Shown here: in pieces, positions 51,342 to 59,520 of the stretch | How the letters are laid out: the number at the start of each line of letters is the position of its first letter | Numbering within the stretch: position 1 is the first letter of the stretch | Assembly: GCF_030813695.1 (NCBI RefSeq) | Contig: NZ_JAUSVA010000002.1 | Span: 4,960,001 to 5,024,000 of the forward strand | Direction of reading: 5' to 3' | From: Kitasatospora herbaricolor | GTDB taxonomy: Bacteria; Actinomycetota; Actinomycetes; Streptomycetales; Streptomycetaceae | Length of the DNA stretch: 64,000 nucleotides | Made by a program: the position numbers and the translations under genes | The notes under the pieces: generated by a model | Told to the model about the DNA's origin: nothing | The model's input: the letters and a program-made list of their open reading frames with translations, nothing else | The model's database searches: none

Positions 51342-52730
51342 TCAGCCGGTGACGGCCCCGGTCGCCGGGCGGGGCGCGACGGTGCCGGCAGCGGTGAGCA
51401 CGCCCGCGCCCGCGGTCCTGGCCAGCTCCCCGGGCAGACCGGAGGCGTCGGCGCGGTAGCCGGCGGTCAGCGTCGGGGTCCAGTTCACGGTCGTCCTGAT
51501 CTTCTTCGAGTTGGCGGCGTTGTACGCGGCCACCAGGTCGGTGACCTTCCCGTCGACCAGGTTCCCGCTGCCCGCGACCGCGCCGGTGCCGTCCCCGCTG
51601 AGCAACTGCGAGACCTTCCGGTCCGCCGACAGGGCCCAGTAGTTGCCCTGCGCCACCACCTGCGCGCCGGCCCGCGAGTTGATGCTGTAGCTCGCGCCGT
51701 AGCCGTTCAGCTGCGCCGTCTCGTAGTAGTTGTTGTACAGGTGGACCTGCCCGACCCGGGCCAGCGGCGCCCGCTGGACGATGCCCTGGAACACGTTGTG
51801 GTGCAGGGTCACCCGCAGCCTGGTGTCGTTGTCGCTGCTGCCGATGAGCATGGTCTTGTCGTGGTTGGTGAAGCGGTTGTACTCCACCGTCACCAGGTCC
51901 GAGGCCTTGGTGATGTCGAGCGCGCCGTCGTGCACCTGGTACTCGCGCCCGAAGTAGGCCGGGTTCGACCGGTCGTAGTGCGGGCCGTCGCCGAAGGTGT
52001 TGTGGTCGGCCCACACATGGGTGGCGCCGCGCAGGGTCACCGAGTCGTAGGCCGAGTTCCAGTTGCCCGAGGAGCCGTCGGTGGGGTCCCACTGCGGGAA
52101 GCAGTCCCGGGTGTCGGTGAAGGACAGGTTGCGGACGATGACGTTGTCCGCGTCCTTCAGCTGGAGGCTGCCGCCGGTGATCGTCGCCCCCGTCCCGGGC
52201 ACCCCCACGATGGTGGTGCGGGACGGCACCGGCAGCACCACCCGGGCCGCCTGCCGGGCCTGGGCGGCCGCCCTGGCGTCCTCCTGCGCGCCGGACGGCA
52301 GCTTGGAGCGGCCCCAGGTCGCCGGGTCGTAGGCCTTCAGGTAGCCGGCGAGCGAGTAGCCGGTGCCGGAGGCGTAGTCCGCGCAGTCCAGGGGCTTGCC
52401 GGAGTCGTCGGTGTTGGCGTCGATGACGCCCTTGACCTGGATGATCCGCGGCGCGCCGGCCTTGCCGGCCTTCAGAGCCTTCACCAGCCCGGCCCGGTCG
52501 GTGACCGTGAAGACGTGCGCCGCGTCGGCGGCGGAGCCGCCGGTGGTGCCGGAGCCGGCGGCGGCCCAGCCGTCCTTGGCGGGCAGCGCCGCGTGGCCGA
52601 GGTCGGCGACGGCCGCCTGGGCGCTCATGACCAGCGGTACCGCGCCCAGGCCGGCGGCGGCCAGGACGGCGGCGCCCACCAGGGCGAGCCGCCGGGCGGC
52701 GGGGGAGCGGCGGTGCGAAGGAGCAGACAC
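51342..52730 (-). CDS. Secreted pectate lyase, polysaccharide lyase family 1 (462 aa)
   Basis: A signal peptide (Arg-rich start, hydrophobic core, cleavage after about AQA) leads a right-handed beta-helix. PL1 marks are DNVIVRNLSF, DSVTLRGATHVWADHNTF, the calcium/substrate segment DGALDITKASDLVTVEYNRF, and VTLHHNVFQGIVQRAPLARVGQVHLYNNYY. It cleaves pectate by beta-elimination outside the cell. The start is GTG 52730 with only a weak ribosome site. It is a degradative enzyme, unrelated to the metabolite cluster. Confidence 0.93.
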   Translation of the reverse strand: MSAPSHRRSPAARRLALVGAAVLAAAGLGAVPLVMSAQAAVADLGHAALPAKDGWAAAGSGTTGGSAADAAHVFTVTDRAGLVKALKAGKAGAPRIIQVKGVIDANTDDSGKPLDCADYASGTGYSLAGYLKAYDPATWGRSKLPSGAQEDARAAAQARQAARVVLPVPSRTTIVGVPGTGATITGGSLQLKDADNVIVRNLSFTDTRDCFPQWDPTDGSSGNWNSAYDSVTLRGATHVWADHNTFGDGPHYDRSNPAYFGREYQVHDGALDITKASDLVTVEYNRFTNHDKTMLIGSSDNDTRLRVTLHHNVFQGIVQRAPLARVGQVHLYNNYYETAQLNGYGASYSINSRAGAQVVAQGNYWALSADRKVSQLLSGDGTGAVAGSGNLVDGKVTDLVAAYNAANSKKIRTTVNWTPTLTAGYRADASGLPGELARTAGAGVLTAAGTVAPRPATGAVTG

Positions 52731-52802
52731 GTGAGGTGTTCCTAACGGTGAGGGGCCCTGTCCGGTCCTCAGTTGCCGCCGCCACGGGAAAGGTTGCCGC
52801 GG

Positions 52803-52824
52803 GGGCCCGGTTTTTTCCGGGCCC
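52803..52824. terminator. Short terminator with T6 loop
   Basis: An 8-bp stem GGGCCCGG/CCGGGCCC enclosing TTTTTT, between the NAD(P)-binding protein stop (52834) and the pectate lyase start. Confidence 0.6.
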
Positions 52825-52833
52825 GGTCCGCCG

Positions 52834-53526
52834 CTACTTCTTGCGGGTGGCCTCCCGCCAGATCAGCCGGGGGATGCTCGGCCGGACCTCGGTCGTCACC
52901 ACGCCCATCGCCTTCCGGACGAACCGGCCCTCGGCCAGCTCCCGCAGCATCGCCGCGGCGAGGTCGGCCCGCGCGGTGAACACCCCGTCACCGCTGTTCT
53001 CGGCGACCTGGAAGTCCGTCACCACCGGGTGGTCGAAGAGACCGGACGGTCGGGCGACCGTCCAGTCCAGCTCACCGGCCTCCAGCACCGCCTCCATCCG
53101 GCGCATGTCCTCGTGGGCGGTCCGGGCGATCACCCGGTTCACGTACGGATCCAGCACGTGGTTGAAGAAGAAGGCGCCGCTCGGCCGCCAGGCCGGATCG
53201 GTGACGCTGGAGCCGACCGCCACCAGCCGCTTCACCCCGTGCCGCGCCATCGCCTCGGCGGCGTTGCGGATCCCGACCGAGTAGACGTCGACCGGCCGCC
53301 GGCCCGGCGGCACCCCCAGCGCGGAGACCACGGCGTCGCCGCCCTCGACCGCCGCGTCGAGCGCGCCCGGGGCGGTGACGTCCGCGGCGACGGTGGTGAG
53401 TCCGGCCCGGGGCGGCAGCGCCGCGGCCCGGCGCGCCACCGCGGTGACCTGGTGGCCGGCGGCCAGGGCCTGCTCGACGAGTTCGCGGCCGGTGGGACCG
53501 GTGGCGCCGAGGACGACGATGCGCAT
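52834..53526 (-). CDS. NAD(P)-binding (NmrA/SDR-like) oxidoreductase (230 aa)
   Basis: It has a Rossmann start (MRIVVLGATGPTGRELVEQAL), VVSALG, and then RLVAVGSSV and TVARPSGLFD, typical of atypical short-chain dehydrogenases of the NAD(P)H-binding PF13460 type. It is divergent from a TetR gene with an 81-base gap, the usual layout for a repressor and its target. ATG 53526 follows GGAGAGGAG. Confidence 0.85.
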   Translation of the reverse strand: MRIVVLGATGPTGRELVEQALAAGHQVTAVARRAAALPPRAGLTTVAADVTAPGALDAAVEGGDAVVSALGVPPGRRPVDVYSVGIRNAAEAMARHGVKRLVAVGSSVTDPAWRPSGAFFFNHVLDPYVNRVIARTAHEDMRRMEAVLEAGELDWTVARPSGLFDHPVVTDFQVAENSGDGVFTARADLAAAMLRELAEGRFVRKAMGVVTTEVRPSIPRLIWREATRKK

Positions 53527-53607
53527 GGGTTCACTCCTCTCCCGCCCCGGACGCTCCGGGGCCTGTGGACGCCTTGACACTGCCGCCCGGTGGCGTGATA
53601 TTCCACC

Positions 53608-54237
53608 GTGATGAATAAATTACGAGGCCGCCCGCGCGGCAACCCGCCCACCAAGGACCTGATCACCGAGGCCGCCCGGGAGCTGTTCCTGCGGCACGGC
53701 TACCGCGGTACCACCGTCCGGGCGATCGCCGCCGAGGCGGGTGTCGACTCGGCGCTGATCAGCTACCACTTCGGGTCCAAGCAGGGCCTGTTCGGCGTGG
53801 TCACGCAGGTCCAGTGCGCCCGGTCGCTGGCCCTGGCCCCGGCCCTGGCGGGCGACCCGGACGGCCTGCCGGAGCGCCTCCTGCGGGCCGTCACCGACCT
53901 CTGGGACGACACCGGGTTCAACCGGCTCGCCGTCCAGAACGAGGACGTGATGCGGGTCTTCCGGGAGTACCTGGACCAGGAGGTGCTGGCCCGGATCGCT
54001 GAATATCTCGGCGGCCCCGACGCCACCGACCGGGCCACCGCCGCCGTCACGGTGATCGGCGGCCTGATCTTCACCCGCTACCTCAATCCGCTCCCCACCC
54101 TGGCTCGACTGTCCTCCGCCGACGTCCGCCGGATCCTCGCCCCGACCCTCCACGCCGCCCTGCGCCCCCGCCCCCGCACCCACCCCCGCCACGGCCTGCG
54201 GCCGGCCGCCCGGCCCGCCCCGGCGGGCCGCCGCTGA
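53608..54237 (+). CDS. TetR-family regulator (209 aa)
   Basis: The helix-turn-helix reads GTTVRAIAAEAGVDSALISYHFGSKQGLF. The C terminus (FTRYLNPLPTLARLSSADVRRIL) resembles the TetR_C_17 type. It ends in an Arg/Pro-rich tail. Starts are GTG 53608 or ATG 53611. It likely represses the divergent NAD(P)-binding protein gene. Confidence 0.88.
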   Translation: MMNKLRGRPRGNPPTKDLITEAARELFLRHGYRGTTVRAIAAEAGVDSALISYHFGSKQGLFGVVTQVQCARSLALAPALAGDPDGLPERLLRAVTDLWDDTGFNRLAVQNEDVMRVFREYLDQEVLARIAEYLGGPDATDRATAAVTVIGGLIFTRYLNPLPTLARLSSADVRRILAPTLHAALRPRPRTHPRHGLRPAARPAPAGRR

Positions 54238-54315
54238 CCTCCGTGGTGCGGGCTCCAGCCGCTTCCGGGCCAACCGGCCGGTCCGGCGGCCGGGAGCCCC
54301 TGAGATCATCCACCC

Positions 54316-55068
54316 ATGCCGCCGTCCACCCCCACCGCCGGGCGCCCGGCCACCGCCGCCCCGCCCGACGCCCGCCTCGACGCCCGCCTCGACGCCACCG
54401 ACCGCACCGAGGCGCTCTTCACCGGCGAGTTCGAGATCCACGTCACCGTCCGCTGCGAAGGCCGGGAGCTGCAGCGGCTCGACCGGTGGGCGGTGGACCG
54501 GGGCGTGAAGCTCACTCACATCGTCCTCGCCCGAGGCCGGACCACCTCGCAGCCGATGCTCACCCTGGGCGGCCCCGGCACCCTCCGGGAACAGCGGCGG
54601 ACCGCCCGGGCCACGGCGGCGGAACTGCGGGACGCGGGCTTCGAGCCGATCCGGGTGAAGATCGAGGCGACCCCGTGGACCAGCGGGGTGCCGGCCACCG
54701 ACGCGGCGGCCGCACGGCTCGGCCCCGCCTTCTACTTCGAGCACCACCTCAAGGTGCTGCTCGGCCCCGGCACCGGCCGTGAGGACCTGGCCGGGGTGTC
54801 CGGCCCCCACGCCGCGCACGTCTCCTGGAACGCCCGGCGGACCGACCGGGCCGGCCGGCAGGAGCGCTTCGTCACCCAGCGCTGCCACGGCGTCGGCCTG
54901 GCCACGGCCGGCGAGCGGCTGGCCCGGCTGGTCGACGCGGTGTCCGGCGCGGGCTTCGAGATCGTCTCGGTGGAGCGGGAGTTCGTGGTGTCCGACAGCG
55001 ACATCACGGTCGACGACGGCTGGCTCGACGACGCGTCCGTCGTCGGCCGGGAGGAGGAACGGTCATGA
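54316..55068 (+). CDS. Uncharacterised two-half protein paired with an AbiEii-like gene (250 aa)
   Basis: Not recognised with certainty. After a low-complexity N terminus the protein shows two similar halves: FEIHVTVR...THIVLARG...LRDAGFEPIRVKIE and FEHHLKVLL...HVSWNARR...VSGAGFEIVSVERE. Each half looks like a beta-alpha-beta unit. The first HVTV and the second HLKV recall the HxT motifs of 2H phosphoesterases, but the second lacks Thr/Ser, so this is only a hint. It overlaps the next gene by 4 bases, so the pair is probably one functional unit. Confidence 0.7.
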   Translation: MPPSTPTAGRPATAAPPDARLDARLDATDRTEALFTGEFEIHVTVRCEGRELQRLDRWAVDRGVKLTHIVLARGRTTSQPMLTLGGPGTLREQRRTARATAAELRDAGFEPIRVKIEATPWTSGVPATDAAAARLGPAFYFEHHLKVLLGPGTGREDLAGVSGPHAAHVSWNARRTDRAGRQERFVTQRCHGVGLATAGERLARLVDAVSGAGFEIVSVEREFVVSDSDITVDDGWLDDASVVGREEERS

Positions 55069-56096
55069 CCGGCGGCTGGGGTTCGTTCGACCGGCGCAGC
55101 ACCGAGGTGCCCCGGGACCCCCTGGAGGAGGCGCAGCGCGCCCGCCTCGGCGTGCCGCTCACGCTCCGCCCGGTCCCCGGGGCCGGGGTGGTCCAGCGTC
55201 CGGTCTTCGACCCGGCCCTGAAGCAGCATCCGAACGCCTACCGCGCGGCCGACCCGCGGTTCGCCGACCCGGCCGTGGGGGTGCGCTGGGTGGCGGCCCG
55301 GCGGCTGGCGATGGACCTGGTGCTGGAGGCGATCGCGGAGTCCGGGTGGGTCGACCATCTCGTCCTGCGAGGCAGCGTGCTGCTCAGGGCCTGGTTCGGC
55401 GATGCCGCGCGCGAGCCGGGCGACCTCGACTTCGTGGTCGTCCCGCGGACCTGGAGGATCGAGGAGGAGCGGACCACGGCCATGCTGGACGGCATCGCCC
55501 GCGCGACCGTGCGGGCCGCCGGGCATGACCCCGGCACCGTGGGCTTCGACGCCTCCGCCGCCGTCAGCGAGGACATCTGGACGTACGACCGGGTGCCCGG
55601 CCGCCGGCTGGTCCTGCCCTGGACCGCGGACGGACTGCCCGGCGGCGTGGTCCAGCTCGACTTCGTCTTCGACGAGCGGCTGCCGGTGGAACCCGAGCCG
55701 GTCCTGCTCCCGAGACTCTCCGGCGGCCCCGGCGAAGCCCTGTTGAACGCGGCGACCGCCGAGCTCTCACTGGCCTGGAAGATCATGTGGCTGGTCTGCG
55801 ACGCGCATCCCCAGGGCAAGGACCTCTACGACGCGGTGCTGCTGGCCGAGCACTGCGAGCTGCGCCACCAGGTTCTGCGGGACACCTTCGTCGACGGCCT
55901 CCCCGGAGAGCCGCTGGGCCGGGTGCGGCCGGAGACCCTGACCGGCCTGGCGGAAACGGTCGAGTGGAACCACTTCGAGGCGGAGTACCCGCACCTCGCG
56001 GGTGGCGAGGCCGACCAGGTGCGCCGCCTCGCGGCCGCGCTCGCCCCGACCTTCCGCGAGGGGGCGGCCGCCGACGGGCCGGGACTCGGCCGCTGA
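55065..56096 (+). CDS. AbiEii/AbiGii-type nucleotidyltransferase (343 aa)
   Basis: The nucleotidyltransferase signature is present: LRGSVLLRAWF (Gly103-Ser104) followed by PGDLDFVV (Asp120, Asp122). The AbiEii-type lysine and Asp segment (AWKIMWL, then KDLYDAVLLAEHC) follows. AbiEii toxins modify cellular RNA with a nucleotide. The gene upstream does not look like a standard AbiEi antitoxin, so this may be a variant toxin-antitoxin or phage-defence unit, or a domesticated enzyme. Function beyond nucleotidyl transfer is not shown. Confidence 0.75.
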   Translation: MTGGWGSFDRRSTEVPRDPLEEAQRARLGVPLTLRPVPGAGVVQRPVFDPALKQHPNAYRAADPRFADPAVGVRWVAARRLAMDLVLEAIAESGWVDHLVLRGSVLLRAWFGDAAREPGDLDFVVVPRTWRIEEERTTAMLDGIARATVRAAGHDPGTVGFDASAAVSEDIWTYDRVPGRRLVLPWTADGLPGGVVQLDFVFDERLPVEPEPVLLPRLSGGPGEALLNAATAELSLAWKIMWLVCDAHPQGKDLYDAVLLAEHCELRHQVLRDTFVDGLPGEPLGRVRPETLTGLAETVEWNHFEAEYPHLAGGEADQVRRLAAALAPTFREGAAADGPGLGR

Positions 56097-56263
56097 TGGC
56101 TGGAGCCCTGGGCGCAGCACCGCCGCCGGGGCTCCGGCGCCCTGCGGCCCGATCGCTGCCGGCCCGCCCCGAGCGGTGGGCCGGCGGCCCGGGCGGGCGC
56201 ACCGCTCGCTGCACCGTTTGCCATCCGGGTCGGCATCCGGGTCTCGGCACACGAGGGCATGCA

Positions 56264-56297
56264 AAAGGCCCCACCGAGCGGACTCGGTGGGGCCTTT
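56264..56297 (-). terminator. Terminator of the tRNA array
   Basis: A 15-bp perfect stem (56264-56278 with 56283-56297) with a 4-base loop and a T-run on the minus strand, 18 bases after the 3' end of tRNA-Phe. Confidence 0.9.
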
Positions 56298-56314
56298 GTG
56301 CTGTTCAGCAGCTG

Positions 56315-56388
56315 TGGCCAGGGCCGGGGTCGAACCGGCGACCTTCCGCTTTTCAGGCGGACGCTCGTACCAACTGAGCTACCTGGCC
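56315..56388 (-). tRNA. tRNA-Phe (GAA)
   Basis: A 74-base cloverleaf on the minus strand: acceptor GGCCAGG paired with CCTGGCC, anticodon GAA in the loop CTGAAAA, T-loop GTTCGAC. CCA is not encoded. It is the last gene of the Glu-Asp-Phe array. Confidence 0.95.
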
Positions 56389-56415
56389 GTACTGCGCCGT
56401 CCCTTGCGAGACGAG

Positions 56416-56489
56416 CGATCCTGACGGGACTTGAACCCGCGACCTCCACCTTGACAGGGTGGCGAGCTAACCAACTGCTCCACAGGACC
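56416..56489 (-). tRNA. tRNA-Asp (GTC)
   Basis: A 74-base cloverleaf: acceptor GGTCCTG with CAGGATC (one G-T pair), anticodon loop CTGTCAA, T-loop GTTCAAG, discriminator G. Confidence 0.95.
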
Positions 56490-56547
56490 TCGTGCGGATC
56501 TCATCCGCTTCGGCTTCTTGCGATGCCGACTTTACTACGTTACTACG

Positions 56548-56620
56548 TGCCCCCAACGGGATTCGAACCCGTGCTACCGCCTTGAAAGGGCGGCGTCCTG
56601 GGCCACTAGACGATGAGGGC
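56548..56620 (-). tRNA. tRNA-Glu (TTC)
   Basis: A 73-base cloverleaf: acceptor GCCCTCA with TGGGGGC, anticodon loop CTTTCAA, T-loop GTTCGAA. It is the first gene of the array; 5' spacers of about 58 and 27 bases separate the three tRNAs. Confidence 0.95.
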
Positions 56621-56783
56621 TTGCGGCCTGTCCGGTTCTGAAGTTTCCAGCGTTCGGGGACGTCGAGAAGCATATGGGATGCCGGGCGGATCGCCAAAAC
56701 GGTTTCGTCCGGTCAGGCGTGGCGCGGGTTCCGGCGTGCTCCGCGGGCCTCCGGGGCGGGGGCCCGCAGGCGTCGGGGGTGGC

Positions 56784-57131
56784 TCAGGACCAGCCGAGCT
56801 CGTCCAGCTCGTGGTCGTCGAAGCCGAAGTGGTGGGCGACCTCGTGGATCACCGTGGTGCGGACCTCGGCCACCACGTCCTCGCGGCTGTCGCACTGCCG
56901 CAGGGTCGGGCCGCGGTAGACGATGATCCGGTCGGGCAGGACGCCGGCGTACCACTCGCCGCGTTCGGTCAGGGGAGTGCCCTCGTAGAGGCCGAGGAGG
57001 TCCGGGGCGGTCGGGTCGGGCTCGTCCTCGACGAAGACGGCGACGTTGTCCATCATGGCCGCGAGCTTCGGGGGGATCTGGTCGAGGGCGTCGCTCACGA
57101 GCAGCTCGAAGTCTTCCCGGGTCATCTCCAC
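56784..57131 (-). CDS. Minimal zincin-type metallopeptidase, DUF1025-like (115 aa)
   Basis: The end of this small protein has the zinc motif TVIHEVAHHFGFDDHEL (HExxH plus a downstream Asp/His), and the middle has IIVYRGPTLRQC, both typical of the short bacterial zincin family. Start GTG 57131 or ATG 57125. Likely cytosolic; substrate unknown. Confidence 0.88.
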   Translation of the reverse strand: MEMTREDFELLVSDALDQIPPKLAAMMDNVAVFVEDEPDPTAPDLLGLYEGTPLTERGEWYAGVLPDRIIVYRGPTLRQCDSREDVVAEVRTTVIHEVAHHFGFDDHELDELGWS

Positions 57132-57194
57132 GGTTCATTGTCGGCTCTGGGGTGACGCGGTGCCAGGTCATCGGCCCAGGTGTTTCATGGGGTC

Positions 57195-57713
57195 ATGAGT
57201 TCGGAGCGGACCTTGCGGCCGAAGGCCGGGAGCGGGAGCGGGAGCGGTGGCGGCGCGGTGCGCCGGCCACCGGTGCTGCGCGGGCAGTGGCCGGCGGTGG
57301 GCGTGGTCGCGGTGGGCGGCGCGCTCGGGGCGTCGGCGCGCTACGGGGCGGGGCTGTGGTGGCCGACCGGCGGTGCGGAGCAGTTCCCGTGGACGACGCT
57401 GCTGGTGAACGTGGTCGGCTGCGCGGTGATCGGGGTCTTCCTGGTGGCGGTGACCGAGGGCCGGCCGGTGCATCCGCTGGTCCGTCCGTTCTTCGGCACC
57501 GGCGTGCTGGGCGGGTTCACGACTTTCTCGACGTACGCGGTGGACATCCACCGGCTGTTCGACGAAGGCCGGCCGGGGGCGGCGGTGGGCTACCTGGGGC
57601 TGACGCTGCTGGCCGCGCTCGGCGCGGTCGGGGCCGCCGCCGGTCTCACCCGGTGGCTGATCCGCCGTCCGGCCCGCGGCCGGTCCGGCCTGGACGGCGG
57701 GGGCGCGCGGTGA
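57195..57713 (+). CDS. crcB: CrcB/Fluc fluoride channel subunit 1 (172 aa)
   Basis: Family motifs: GGALGASARYG, LLVNVVGCAVIGVF (the Asn of the fluoride path) and GTGVLGGFTTFSTYAVD. Four helices follow a 30-residue basic Gly/Ser-rich N terminus. Fluc channels export fluoride as dimers. It overlaps the DUF190 gene (GTGA). No fluoride riboswitch is apparent in the 63-base gap to the divergent zincin gene. Confidence 0.92.
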   Translation: MSSERTLRPKAGSGSGSGGGAVRRPPVLRGQWPAVGVVAVGGALGASARYGAGLWWPTGGAEQFPWTTLLVNVVGCAVIGVFLVAVTEGRPVHPLVRPFFGTGVLGGFTTFSTYAVDIHRLFDEGRPGAAVGYLGLTLLAALGAVGAAAGLTRWLIRRPARGRSGLDGGGAR

Positions 57714-58087
57714 GCCGGCTGGTGGGGGCGGCGCTGCGGCTGACCGTGGTCGTCGGCGAGTACGACACCTGGCACCACCGGCCGCTGTACAGCGAGATCG
57801 TCCACCGGGCGCACGCGGCCGGCCTGGCCGGGGCGAGCGTGTTCCGGGGCGTCGAGGGGTTCGGGGCCTCGTCCGTGATCCACACCTCCCGGCTGCTGTC
57901 GCTGGGGGAGGACCTGCCGGTGGCGGTGGTGATGGTCGACACCGAGGAGCGGGTGCGGGCCTTCCTGCCGGAGCTGGACGAGCTGGCCCCGGAGGGGCTG
58001 GTCACACTGGAGCGCTGCGAGGTGCTCCGCCCCCGGCCTCCGGCGGTGGGCGGGTCGGGGGCGGAGACCGAGGGGGAGCACGGATGA
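57710..58087 (+). CDS. DUF190 protein (125 aa)
   Basis: The sequence LRLTVVVGEYDTWHHRPLYSEIVHRAHAAGLAGASVFRG and GFGASSVIHTSRLL is diagnostic of DUF190, a PII-like fold often found between crcB genes. It may sense a ligand and modulate the channel. Coupled at both ends by 4-base overlaps. Confidence 0.9.
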   Translation: MSRLVGAALRLTVVVGEYDTWHHRPLYSEIVHRAHAAGLAGASVFRGVEGFGASSVIHTSRLLSLGEDLPVAVVMVDTEERVRAFLPELDELAPEGLVTLERCEVLRPRPPAVGGSGAETEGEHG

Positions 58088-58458
58088 ACTGGCTGCTGGT
58101 GGTGGCGGGGGCGGTGGTCGGCGCGCCGCTGCGGTACCTGACCGACCGGGCCGTCCAGGCGCGGCACGACTCGGTGTTCCCGTGGGGCACCTTCGTGGTC
58201 AACGTGGCCGGCTGCCTGGTGCTCGGACTGCTGACCGGCGCGGTGGCGGCCGGCGCGGCGTCCTCGCGGCTGCAACTGCTGCTCGGCACCGGGCTGTGCG
58301 GGGCGCTGACCACGTACTCGACCTTCTCGTACGAGACCCTGCGGCTGGCCGAGGGCGGGGTCCGGCTGTACGCGCTGGCGAACGTGGCGGGCAGCATCGC
58401 GGCCGGGCTGGCGGCGGTGTACGCGGGCACGGGGCTGGCGCACGCCCTCTGGGGCTGA
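58084..58458 (+). CDS. crcB: CrcB/Fluc fluoride channel subunit 2 (124 aa)
   Basis: Motifs GAPLRYLTDR, GTFVVNVAGCLVLGLL and GLCGALTTYSTFSYE with four helices. Two unequal crcB genes in one operon suggest a heterodimeric channel, as in other Gram-positive bacteria. Confidence 0.92.
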   Translation: MNWLLVVAGAVVGAPLRYLTDRAVQARHDSVFPWGTFVVNVAGCLVLGLLTGAVAAGAASSRLQLLLGTGLCGALTTYSTFSYETLRLAEGGVRLYALANVAGSIAAGLAAVYAGTGLAHALWG

Positions 58459-58633
58459 CACCGGGCAGCGGCCCGCGGGCGCGCCGGTGGGGCGCGCCGG
58501 GCTGCGCCGAGCGGATGGCCGGCGCGGCGTTCGTGGCCGGGCGCCCGTGTCCCCGTCGGCCGGAGCGCGTTGGGCACCGGAAACGGCCGTGCGCAGCGGG
58601 CGGCCGCGGTGGGGCGGCAGGAGAGGGAGCTCG

Positions 58634-59326
58634 GTGACTGCGGTGCGTTCGGTGCGTTCGGTCCAGGCGGTTCGTGCGGTGGAGGCGGGTGCGGTCCGGC
58701 CGGGGCGCGCGCCCCGGGTGTCGGCGGTGCGGGTGCTGGCCCCCCGGGCCCGGCGGCTGCGGACGGGGGCGGTCCGGGCGGCGGCCGCGCTGGCGGTGGC
58801 GGGCCTCGGGCTGACGGGCTGCATGTCGGTGGGCCCCAGCTCGGACCAGCGGAGCGGGTCGCTGCCGGTCGGCTCGGCCGGTACGGCGGGCCGCAGCGGT
58901 GCGGCCGGTGGTGCGGCGGGAGCGGGCCACGCCGGGGCGGGGCGCACCGAGCGTCCGACGGCGGTGCAGGGGGACGGGACGGTGTCGCCGGCCGCGGCCG
59001 TGCCGGGCGAGCAGCCGCCGGTGCTGCCGGGCGCGGCGCCGGCGGCTGTGGTGGCCGTCCCCGGGGGTGTGCCGGGCGAGCCGGAGCAGACGGCTCCGGC
59101 GGCCGGCCCCGGGGCCGGCGGCGGGCTCTCGCCCGCGCCCACGGCGGGCGGCGGCCCGGGCGGCTCCGGGGCCACCGGCAGCCCGGCGGCGAGCACCAGC
59201 ACCCCGTCCCAGCCGTCACCCACGCCCGACCGCACCACGGCGGCCCCGACGGCCACGCTGATCCCGCTGCCCTCGCCCGGTAACTCCGGATCGTCGGCGC
59301 CGACCCAGGCGACGAGCGGCCATTAG
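58634..59326 (+). CDS. Putative lipoprotein with Gly/Pro/Ser/Thr-rich body (230 aa)
   Basis: The GTG at 58634 follows GGGAG. A basic N terminus of about 45 residues leads into a hydrophobic stretch ending in the lipobox GLTGC. The remainder is low-complexity, with no recognisable domain, and probably forms an unstructured tether on the outside of the membrane. The long N-region is unusual; an internal start is possible. Confidence 0.7.
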   Translation: MTAVRSVRSVQAVRAVEAGAVRPGRAPRVSAVRVLAPRARRLRTGAVRAAAALAVAGLGLTGCMSVGPSSDQRSGSLPVGSAGTAGRSGAAGGAAGAGHAGAGRTERPTAVQGDGTVSPAAAVPGEQPPVLPGAAPAAVVAVPGGVPGEPEQTAPAAGPGAGGGLSPAPTAGGGPGGSGATGSPAASTSTPSQPSPTPDRTTAAPTATLIPLPSPGNSGSSAPTQATSGH

Positions 59327-59343
59327 CGGCCTGGCCAGGGCAT

Positions 59344-59373
59344 TTGCCTATGATCCCGAGGTTCGTCTATGGT
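59344..59373 (+). promoter_or_regulatory. Likely housekeeping promoter of the DEAD-box helicase gene
   Basis: TTGCCT (59344-59349) and TATGGT (59368-59373) with an 18-base spacer fit the HrdB-type pattern, in the only AT-enriched part of the 194-base leader. A long 5' untranslated region of about 140 bases would follow, common for cold-responsive helicase genes. Confidence 0.5.
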
Positions 59374-59520
59374 AGTAGATCGTTACTTTGAACCATTTGC
59401 TTGGCGCCCTATTCCCATCTGGCGCCCTTGGCGCGTTCCGGCGATCCGTGGCTGACCGCATAGAGGCGGTTGAGACCAGAACCCCGGACTTAGGCGCGTG
59501 CCACTTCCGGAAGGTTTTGC

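Noticed and set aside
56315..56620. tRNA array as integration (att) site
   Set aside because: No integrase gene or duplicated tRNA 3' end was found in the window.
57132..57194. Fluoride riboswitch before crcB
   Set aside because: The gap is too short and lacks the conserved pseudoknot sequence of the crcB motif.
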